Positions 1 through 5,520 of a stretch of 6,899 nt of DNA are shown piece by piece. The notes below the pieces were generated by a model. That model searched no databases, had not been told where the DNA came from, and was given only the letters and a program-made list of their open reading frames with translations. The stretch is taken from the NCBI GenBank assembly GCA_905478725.1, contig CAJQJT010000330.1, positions 1 through 6,899 of the forward strand, in the 5' to 3' direction. Position 1 is the first letter of the stretch. Every line of letters begins with the position of its first letter. The stretch comes from an uncultured Pseudomonadales bacterium (lineage in GTDB: Bacteria > Pseudomonadota > Gammaproteobacteria > Pseudomonadales > Porticoccaceae). A program made the translations under genes and the position numbers.

Positions 1-639
1 CACCTCTTCCAGATATTTCAAAATACCGCCCTGGAGGTGATAGACCTCATCAAAGCCCTGCTCTTTCATATAGGCGGTAGATTTTTCGCAGCGGATACCG
101 CCGGTGCAAAACATGGCAATCTTTTTATGTTTGCCGGGATCTAAATTCTGCTCGGCCCAGGCGGGAAATTCGCGAAAGGTTTTGGTCTGGGGATTGACCG
201 CATTGGCAAAGGTGCCAATTTCCACTTCGTAGTCATTGCGGGTATCCACCACTAATACTTCAGGATCGGCGATCAGCGCATTCCAATCGGCAGGTTTCAC
301 ATAGGTGCCGGCTGACCTTTTTGGGTCTATGCCTTCAACACCCATAGTGACAATTTCTTTCTTCAATTTTACCTTGGTGCGATAGAAAGGAATTTCGCTA
401 TGAAAAGATTCTTTACAGTCGATATTTTCCAAGCCCGGCTGCTGTTGTAACCAATCCAGCAGCGTATCAACCGACTCACGAGTGCCTGATATGGTGCCGT
501 TGATGCCCTCGGTGGCGAGCAACAATGTACCAAAAACCTGATTGTCGGTCATGGCTTTGAGCAGTGGCGCGCGCAGAGCAACGTAATTTGGCAAGGCGAC
601 AAATTTATACAGTGCGCAAGAAACATATTGATCAGACAT
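1..639 (-). CDS. trhO: tRNA uridine(34) hydroxylase TrhO (YceA), C-terminus beyond the window
   Basis: TrhO is a cytoplasmic rhodanese-family enzyme that hydroxylates U34 of certain tRNAs to 5-hydroxyuridine in an oxygen-dependent way, the first step towards the cmo5U wobble modification. I translated the minus strand from the ATG at 639-637 and read 213 codons without a stop to the window edge; the E. coli protein is about 350 residues, so roughly the last third is missing. The N-terminal acylphosphatase-like domain (about residues 1-95) contains '[11 protein letters not shown]' and '[16 protein letters not shown]', both typical of this family. The rhodanese domain follows, with '[15 protein letters not shown]' and the active-site loop '[10 protein letters not shown]'; the first Cys of that loop, residue 178, is the expected catalytic residue. 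The upstream Shine-Dalgarno is weak (AAGG at 653-650, ten bases from ATG). The gene is divergent from the GH16 gene and appears functionally unrelated to the rest of the window. Confidence 0.93.
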   Translation of the reverse strand, partial: MSDQYVSCALYKFVALPNYVALRAPLLKAMTDNQVFGTLLLATEGINGTISGTRESVDTLLDWLQQQPGLENIDCKESFHSEIPFYRTKVKLKKEIVTMGVEGIDPKRSAGTYVKPADWNALIADPEVLVVDTRNDYEVEIGTFANAVNPQTKTFREFPAWAEQNLDPGKHKKIAMFCTGGIRCEKSTAYMKEQGFDEVYHLQGGILKYLEEV

Positions 640-679
640 AAATGGAGGACCTTGGGTAAACCTTCTGGGAACGCGGCGC

Positions 680-707
680 ATTGTAGCAAAACAGTTAAGG
701 CTGTGGC
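680..707 (-). promoter_or_regulatory. Predicted sigma-70 promoter of trhO (extended -10)
   Basis: Reading the minus strand, TACAAT lies at 685-680 and is preceded by TG and one base (688-686), which makes an extended -10 element. Sixteen bases upstream is a poor -35 match, GCCACA (707-702), as is common when the -10 is extended. Transcription would start near 673 and give a leader of about 35 bases before the trhO ATG. This is pattern matching only; no experimental support is visible. Confidence 0.45.
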
Positions 708-738
708 AGGGACAGCATTAATCCAATTTGGGGAAAAA

Positions 739-758
739 TGGGTACATATACCTACCCA
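739..758. promoter_or_regulatory. 20-bp inverted repeat, candidate operator upstream of the GH16 gene
   Basis: TGGGTA (739-744) and TACCCA (753-758) are perfect 6-bp arms around an 8-base centre. A second, nested symmetry GGTA-CATA-TACC (741-752) shares the left arm. The dyad sits about 115 bases before the GH16 start and about 100 bases before the trhO start, so it could serve either gene. Symmetric sites of this size are usual for dimeric repressors or activators, but I do not recognise the motif as that of a known regulator. The symmetry is seen directly; the role is inference. Confidence 0.35.
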
Positions 759-806
759 ATCATCCCGCCTATACGACCGCTTGGCTCAGGGTGCTCGCAT
801 TAGATA

Positions 807-819
807 GGTACTTTGGTAC
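807..819. repeat. Paired GGTAC direct repeats in the GH16 upstream region
   Basis: GGTAC occurs at 807-811 and again at 815-819, an 8-base period, with a third copy inside the dyad at 741-745. These lie 53-65 bases before the GH16 ATG, where a promoter would be expected. I could not find a convincing -35/-10 pair for the GH16 gene anywhere in 700-860; TTGGCT at 781-786 has no good partner at 16-18 bases. Such a gene may need an activator, and the GGTAC repeats are candidate binding sites. Confidence 0.3.
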
Positions 820-871
820 AGAATAGAGACAAGAGAGCGGTGCTAAAACAAATAATAAATAAGAGATTTCT

Positions 872-2029
872 ATGACGATGAAAACAAACTGGTTGCGCAG
901 CAATGCGCTGCGACTTTCTGGGCTGACAACGACAATTATATTCGGCGGTCTATTGGCCTGCGGTGGAGGCGGTGGTGGCTCAATTCAGTCCAGCCCAGAG
1001 CCCATAGTCACACCAACTGATACCACTCCACCAGTGATCACGGTTATAGGTTCTCTCAACCTGACCATTGAGCAGGGCAGCAGCTATACGGATTCAGGCG
1101 CAAAAGCCACTGACGCCGTTGATGGGAGCGTGACAGCGATCACCTCAGGAACAATTGACGATGCAGTAGGTGTTTACACTATTACTTACACAGCTACTGA
1201 TGAGTCAGGCAATTCAGCTACCGCAACTCGAACAGTCACAGTTGTTGCCGCTAGCCCCGCCACCCCTGCTGGCCCCCAGGCTATAGATTCGGAAAAATGG
1301 TTTCATCAAACCCGCCTGCCCGATGGCAATGGCTGGTACAACGGCGAAATACAGCATTACACCAATCGTATCGAAAATTCTTATGTCAGTGACGGCACAT
1401 TGAAAATTGTCGCCATAAGAGAGAGTTTTACCGATCAAGATCGCACTAAGCAGTTCACCTCAGCGCGGCTTAACTCGAAGTATGCCTTTACCTATGGGCG
1501 AGTCGACGTAAGAGCCAAGCTGCCTCAGGGCTTTGGCACCTGGCCGGCGATCTGGACACTGGGCAAAAACATTGACGAGAACGGCGGCTATTGGCAGACT
1601 CAGGGCTTTGGCACTGTTGGCTGGCCAGCTTCTGGAGAAATCGACATCATGGAGCACTGGGGAAACAATCAGAATTATATTTCCAGCGCCCTGCATACGC
1701 CTTCCAGCTCCGGTGGCACAGTTAACGTGGACGGTCAGTATATAGCCACAGCTTCAACCGAGTTCCATGTCTACTCACTGGATTGGAATGCCGACCGGAT
1801 GATCTTTAGTGTCGATGGTGTTGAACATTACACCTATGCACCAAACGACAAAAATTCAGCTACCTGGCCCTTCGACGCCGATCAGTACCTGCTGCTGAAT
1901 TTTGCCATAGAACCCAATATCGCCAGCAGCTTTACCAAAGATGAGATGGAAGTTGATTACGTCAGAGTGTATGCACCTAATGCTAGTTCATCAGCCAGTC
2001 CAGTTTGGGCGGATGAGTTTAATAACTAG
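872..2029 (+). CDS. GH16 family lipoprotein, probable endo-1,3-beta-glucanase (laminarinase), with a permuted catalytic domain
   Basis: Predicted outer-membrane lipoprotein of 385 residues that would hydrolyse beta-1,3-glucans such as laminarin at the cell surface or in the periplasm. A signal peptide ends in the lipobox LLAC, with Cys30 as the lipid-modified residue, followed by six glycines and a Pro/Thr-rich linker. Residues about 52-125 form an immunoglobulin-like domain of the DUF5011/HYR type ('TPPVITVIG', 'YTATDESGN'). The GH16 domain covers about 137-367: 'WYNGEIQHYTNR', 'FTSARLNSK', 'FTYGRVDVRAKLP', 'GTWPAIWTLGKN', and the catalytic motif EIDIME with nucleophile Glu256, Asp258 and acid/base Glu261; it ends in 'VDYVRVYAP'. 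The strand 'PVWADEFN' that normally opens this domain is instead at residues 377-384, just before the stop. The ATG at 872 is preceded by AAGAGA at 861-866; the ATG at 878 is a weaker alternative. The substrate is inferred from the family; agarase, carrageenase or porphyranase activity is less likely given the close laminarinase-type motifs. Confidence 0.9.
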   Translation: MTMKTNWLRSNALRLSGLTTTIIFGGLLACGGGGGGSIQSSPEPIVTPTDTTPPVITVIGSLNLTIEQGSSYTDSGAKATDAVDGSVTAITSGTIDDAVGVYTITYTATDESGNSATATRTVTVVAASPATPAGPQAIDSEKWFHQTRLPDGNGWYNGEIQHYTNRIENSYVSDGTLKIVAIRESFTDQDRTKQFTSARLNSKYAFTYGRVDVRAKLPQGFGTWPAIWTLGKNIDENGGYWQTQGFGTVGWPASGEIDIMEHWGNNQNYISSALHTPSSSGGTVNVDGQYIATASTEFHVYSLDWNADRMIFSVDGVEHYTYAPNDKNSATWPFDADQYLLLNFAIEPNIASSFTKDEMEVDYVRVYAPNASSSASPVWADEFNN

Positions 2030-2044
2030 AGTAGGAGTCTAATC

Positions 2045-2067
2045 GAGCGCCAGCTGCTAGGGCGCTC
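2045..2067. terminator. Hairpin between convergent gene ends, possible bidirectional terminator
   Basis: GAGCGCC (2045-2051) pairs with GGCGCTC (2061-2067) around a 9-base loop, 15 bases after the GH16 stop. The stem is GC-rich and lies between two convergent transcription units, the usual place for a shared terminator. No T-run follows on either strand, so intrinsic termination would be weak; Rho-dependent termination or 3'-end stabilisation are alternatives. Confidence 0.35.
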
Positions 2068-2105
2068 TCTGTTAAGGCGCTATCTATCAAGGCGCTATCT
2101 AAACG
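2061..2105. repeat. Three tandem copies of a 15-bp unit (GGCGCTATCTATCAA-like)
   Basis: GGCGCT recurs at exactly 15-base intervals at 2061, 2076 and 2091. Units one and two agree at 12 of 15 positions; units two and three share their first 11 bases and the two preceding A residues, giving a 13-base identity (2074-2086 and 2089-2101). The third unit begins 4 bases before the speB stop codon and encodes its last codons, so speB may have gained its final residues or its stop codon from the expansion. The first unit also forms one arm of the hairpin at 2045-2067. Confidence 0.7.
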
Positions 2106-2988
2106 CCTCGCGCTCCACTATTCCCATCATTTTATAGGCTAGCAGCGCCGCGGAAAATTCATAGCCATGGAAGCCGTCAATGGGGGAGAATTCCATAATA
2201 TCCATGCCGATTACAGTGCGCTTTTTGACTACAGATTCAAATAGCGCCAGAGTCTGATACCAGCCCAAACCGCCGGGAACCGGTGTACCTGTGGAGGGAA
2301 AAATAGTCGGATCCATGCCGTCTATATCCAGAGTAAAGAACACATAATCTGGGAAGTCATCCGGCAGGTCGATCGAATAGATATTTTTCGGCACTAAAAT
2401 ATCTGCATCCAAATGCCCGACGCCGTGGAGTTTACGAATATCCATCTCCTCTCGGCAGAGTGCACGCACGCCCAATTGAAAAACGGGAATATCCAGATCA
2501 ACTATGCGCTTCATCACCGAGGCATGACTATAGGGATTGCCCTCGTAGGCGTCCCGCAAGTCGGCGTGGGCGTCGATCTGCACCACGCCAAAATTATCCA
2601 GTCCCGCATCGATCAGGCCTTTAATAATACCGTAGGTCACGGTGTGCTCACCGCCCAAGGCCACTGGAAACCCGCCCGCCTTGACCAGCGCTGTAGTGGC
2701 TTCAGCTATGCGCTGTACGGCCTGCTCGGCAGTGCCGCTGACATCCACTGGCGGATGAGTGTAAATGCCGCGCTGGCTGGGCTCACTTTTACCGTCCCAA
2801 GTTTCCAGCTGCCAGCTAGCCTTGAGAATGGCTGCTGGGCCCTCGGCAGTGCCGCCACCATAGGAGACGGACTCCTCTAGGGGAATCGGCAAAATATGAA
2901 AAAAGGCTTTATCCGGTTCTGGCTGCTTAAATTCTGAGCCGAGAAAGACCGGGTAACCCGGAGCCACTAATTGATCAAATTCTGACAT
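2095..2988 (-). CDS. speB: Agmatinase (agmatine ureohydrolase)
   Basis: Cytoplasmic Mn-dependent enzyme that hydrolyses agmatine to putrescine and urea. The 297-residue length and all ureohydrolase motifs fit: 'GGEHTVTYG' with His115, 'DAHADLRD' with Asp139, His141 and Asp143, and 'LDIDGMDP' with Asp221 and Asp223, together the six expected metal ligands. The loop after the last motif reads 'PSTGTPVPGG' where PGTGTP is more usual, a Ser for the first Gly. The family also contains arginases, guanidinobutyrases and proclavaminate amidinohydrolases; agmatinase is preferred because an arginine decarboxylase lies in the same cluster and supplies agmatine. It is the last gene of the minus-strand block, 59 bases after nspC, with a modest ribosome site (AAGAG about six bases before ATG). 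Its final codons overlap a 15-bp tandem repeat. Confidence 0.92.
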   Translation of the reverse strand: MSEFDQLVAPGYPVFLGSEFKQPEPDKAFFHILPIPLEESVSYGGGTAEGPAAILKASWQLETWDGKSEPSQRGIYTHPPVDVSGTAEQAVQRIAEATTALVKAGGFPVALGGEHTVTYGIIKGLIDAGLDNFGVVQIDAHADLRDAYEGNPYSHASVMKRIVDLDIPVFQLGVRALCREEMDIRKLHGVGHLDADILVPKNIYSIDLPDDFPDYVFFTLDIDGMDPTIFPSTGTPVPGGLGWYQTLALFESVVKKRTVIGMDIMEFSPIDGFHGYEFSAALLAYKMMGIVEREAFR

Positions 2989-3047
2989 GCTCTGCTCTTT
3001 ATTTTAGATTGACTGCGCAATGGTGTTTAAGGCTACTAATAAGGCGG

Positions 3048-4232
3048 TTAGGAGAGACGATTTTTAAAGTCATCATAACCAAATTCTTTGATCAGGCTGA
3101 CTTGGTCAGTGTCCGAATTCCAGATGGCGATGGCTGGCAGACCAATACCATTAAAGGTGTTGGTTTTGACCATGGTGTAGTGGGCCATATCATCAAACAT
3201 CAGCCGTTGGCCAATGTGCAGCGGCTTGTCGAAGCTGTAATCTCCCATTACATCACCGGCCAGGCAAGTCTGTCCGCCAATCCGGTAAGTATGCGCCTTT
3301 TCGCCATGCTCCCCAGCACCAAATATCTCCGCACGATAGGGCATTTCCAATGTGTCGGGCATATGGCAGGTCGCCGAACTGTCGACTAGCGCCAGATCCA
3401 TTCCGTTGTAAGTCAAATCCAACACCTCGCTGACCAACACGCCGCTGTGCAGTGCAACCGCCTCACCGGGCTCCAGATAAACCTGCACTGAATATTTGTT
3501 TTGGAAATCGACAATGCGTTTGATCAGCGCATCCACAGGATAACCCTCGCGAGTAATATGGTGGCCACCGCCAAAATTCACCCACTGCATCTTGTACAAC
3601 AGATCGCCAAACTGTTGCTCAATTACCTCTAGGGTACGATCCAGGGGCGCAAAATCTTGTTCGCAGAGGGTATGAAAATGCACTCCACTGATGCCGTTGA
3701 GGCTGTGGCCAGAGAGTTCATTACGGGTGATACCCAGGCGTGAAAAGGGTGCGCAGGGATCGTATAACGGCGTCGCACCTTCCGAGTGTTGCGGATTGAT
3801 CCGCAGTCCAAATTGCAGTTCAGGACGCTGCTGTTTGGCCTTCTGAATCAGCGCTTGAAACTGTTGCCACTGACCGTAGGAGTTAAACACCAGGTGATCC
3901 GAAATAGACAGTATCTCGGACAGCTCTTCCTCTTTATAGGCGGCGCAAAATGTGTGCACCTGACCGCCGTATTCGCCGTAGCCGAGGCGAGCTTCAAACA
4001 GTCCACTGGCACAGGTGCCACTGAGATAGCGGTCAATTAAAGGAGCCAAACTAAACATAGAGAAAGCTTTTAAGGCCAGCAGTACTTTGGCTCCCGACTC
4101 CTGTTGCACGCGCTGCAAAATGCGCAGGTTATTCTCAATCGCCACTTCATCCACCACATAGCAGGGCGACGGAACCCGCGAGGGGTCAAAGTTATGGAAG
4201 CTATTACTTTTTATTACAGATTGTTTCGTCAT
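3048..4232 (-). CDS. nspC: Carboxynorspermidine/carboxyspermidine decarboxylase
   Basis: PLP-dependent decarboxylase of the alanine-racemase fold (fold type III) that removes the carboxyl group of carboxyspermidine to give spermidine, or of carboxynorspermidine to give norspermidine. The 394-residue protein matches the family along its length: 'LALKAFS' with the PLP lysine Lys55, 'GLRINP' (142-147), 'FSRLG' (163-167), 'FHTLCE' with His185 (186-191 region), the glycine loop 'NFGGGHH' (219-225), the phosphate-binding 'LEPGEA' (253-258), 'GGQTCLAGD' with the catalytic Cys323, and 'HYTMVKTNTFNG' (351-362). It has an N-terminal extension of about 15 residues compared with the Vibrio protein as I recall it, so a later start is possible, although there is no better internal ATG with a ribosome site. 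The site before ATG 4232 is weak (GGTGG about 12 bases upstream). It follows the reductase gene by 67 bases, and since the cluster makes putrescine, carboxyspermidine is the likelier substrate. Confidence 0.93.
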   Translation of the reverse strand: MTKQSVIKSNSFHNFDPSRVPSPCYVVDEVAIENNLRILQRVQQESGAKVLLALKAFSMFSLAPLIDRYLSGTCASGLFEARLGYGEYGGQVHTFCAAYKEEELSEILSISDHLVFNSYGQWQQFQALIQKAKQQRPELQFGLRINPQHSEGATPLYDPCAPFSRLGITRNELSGHSLNGISGVHFHTLCEQDFAPLDRTLEVIEQQFGDLLYKMQWVNFGGGHHITREGYPVDALIKRIVDFQNKYSVQVYLEPGEAVALHSGVLVSEVLDLTYNGMDLALVDSSATCHMPDTLEMPYRAEIFGAGEHGEKAHTYRIGGQTCLAGDVMGDYSFDKPLHIGQRLMFDDMAHYTMVKTNTFNGIGLPAIAIWNSDTDQVSLIKEFGYDDFKNRLS

Positions 4233-4299
4233 AGTTGTCTAACCACCATCAATCTCACACAGGTCATCTTGGAAAAAAGCTATTAGTAAAGCGCCATAG

Positions 4300-5508
4300 T
4301 TACAGCAGATCAAACCCCGGCTCTTCAATCACCGTCCAAGACAATCCATATTGATTCATTGCCGCCATAAAGGGATCTGGATCCATCTGCTCTATGTTCC
4401 AGACCCCGGGTTGCATCCACAGGCCTTCGAGCATCAGCTTGGCACTGATCATGGCCGGCACTGCTGTGGTGTAGGAGATCGCCTGAGACTGCACTTCCTG
4501 ATAACAGTCCTGATGATCTTTAATATTATAAAGGTAGACAGTTTTCTCGCGCCCCTCCTTGATGCCGCGCACCACGCAGCCAATGCAGGTCTTGCCATGG
4601 GTGCGTGGCCCTAGGGTCGAAGGGTCTGGCAGCAGTGCCTTTAAGAATTGAATCGGCACAATCTGTTGCCCCTGAAACTCCACCGCTTCAATGCCGGTCA
4701 TGCCGACATTACCCAGCACCTCAAGATGTTTGAGATAGCTGTCACCAAAGCTCATCCAGAACTGGGCTTTTTTGATTGTTGGAAAGTGTTTGGTCAGTGA
4801 CTCCAGCTCTTCATGATACATACGATAGATATCAAAACTGCCAACTCCTTCAGGGCAGGTAAATCGCTGTTGGGTGGACATGGCTGGAGTAGTGACAAAC
4901 TCGCCATTTTCCCAGTGACGACAGTCCGCCGTGACTTCACGGATATTGATCTCGGGATTAAAGTTGGTGGCAAAGGGGTAGCCGTGATCGCCACCATTGA
5001 CATCGATAATGTCGAGATAGTGGATCTCGTCGAAATAATGTTTCGCCAGATAGGCGGTAAACATATTGGTGGCGCCGGGATCAAAACCGCAGCCGAGCAA
5101 TGCCATCAAGCCGGCATCGGCAAAACGTTGTTGGTAGGCCCACTGCCAGCTGTATTCAAATTTAGCCGTATCCAGGGGTTCGTAGTTGGCGGTATCCAAA
5201 TAGTTGACCCCGGCTTCGAGACAGGCATCCATAATCGTCAGATCCTGATAGGGCAGCGCCACATTGATCACCATTGCCGGTTTCACCCGGTTTATCAGCG
5301 CCACCAACTCCGGCACCTTGTCGGCATCGACCTGAGCGGTCTCAATAGTGCGCTGATACTTATCAGCCACCTGCTGAGCAATTTTGTCACACTTGTGCAA
5401 TGTCCGACTAGCCAACACAATCTCGCTAAACAGCTCGGGTAACTGAGCACATTTGTGCACCACAACCTGGCCCACTCCACCAGCACCAATAATCAATACT
5501 TTTGCCAT
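4300..5508 (-). CDS. Carboxynorspermidine/carboxyspermidine synthase (saccharopine dehydrogenase family)
   Basis: NADPH-dependent reductase (CASDH type) that condenses L-aspartate beta-semialdehyde with a diamine and reduces the imine. With putrescine the product is carboxyspermidine; with 1,3-diaminopropane it is carboxynorspermidine. At 402 residues it opens with a Rossmann dinucleotide loop 'IGAGGVGQVV' (residues 7-16) and 'ASRTLHKCDKI' (33-43), as in the Vibrio enzyme. Further family marks are 'YLDTANYEP' (103-111), 'GCGFDPGATNMF' (139-150) and the long conserved stretch 'DHGYPFATNFNPEINIRE' (174-191). A 'TCIGC' motif at 307-311 puts two cysteines close together. It could be mistaken for lysine-pathway saccharopine dehydrogenase, but the adjacent nspC settles the assignment. 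The start is supported by AGGGAG at 5520-5515, six bases before the ATG. Confidence 0.92.
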   Translation of the reverse strand: MAKVLIIGAGGVGQVVVHKCAQLPELFSEIVLASRTLHKCDKIAQQVADKYQRTIETAQVDADKVPELVALINRVKPAMVINVALPYQDLTIMDACLEAGVNYLDTANYEPLDTAKFEYSWQWAYQQRFADAGLMALLGCGFDPGATNMFTAYLAKHYFDEIHYLDIIDVNGGDHGYPFATNFNPEINIREVTADCRHWENGEFVTTPAMSTQQRFTCPEGVGSFDIYRMYHEELESLTKHFPTIKKAQFWMSFGDSYLKHLEVLGNVGMTGIEAVEFQGQQIVPIQFLKALLPDPSTLGPRTHGKTCIGCVVRGIKEGREKTVYLYNIKDHQDCYQEVQSQAISYTTAVPAMISAKLMLEGLWMQPGVWNIEQMDPDPFMAAMNQYGLSWTVIEEPGFDLL

Positions 5509-5514
5509 GTCCTG

Positions 5515-5520
5515 CTCCCT
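5515..5520 (-). promoter_or_regulatory. Ribosome binding site of the CASDH gene overlapping the speA stop
   Basis: On the minus strand AGGGAG lies six bases before the CASDH ATG, and its first two bases are the last two of the speA TAG codon. The arrangement TAGGGAG implies that ribosomes ending speA are placed directly on the next start, so the two products are probably translationally coupled. It is the strongest Shine-Dalgarno in the cluster. Confidence 0.65.

Noticed and set aside
781..810. TTGGCT as the -35 element of a GH16 promoter
   Set aside because: No acceptable -10 hexamer lies 16-18 bases downstream; the best candidates match at only two or three positions.
640..871. A small gene in the gap between trhO and the GH16 gene
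   Set aside because: I found no start with a ribosome site followed by a coding-like frame; the stretch is better explained by regulatory sequence.
872..2029. GH16 tail read as a frameshifted or broken longer gene
   Set aside because: Sequence after the stop at 2027-2029 shows no continuing GH16 homology by eye and soon enters the repeat and speB, so I see no sign of a recent break, although an old domain deletion cannot be excluded.
4233..4299. Possible attenuator or terminator in the gap between the CASDH gene and nspC: a run of six T on the minus strand after GCT...AGC
   Set aside because: The stem is only three base pairs with mismatches inside, too weak for an intrinsic terminator, and the two genes belong to the same pathway.
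4813..5442. 209-codon plus-strand open frame opposite the CASDH gene
   Set aside because: It is antisense to a gene with strong family motifs and its translation shows no recognisable domain. Similar frames opposite speA (6137-6700) and speB (2413-2880) were rejected on the same ground.
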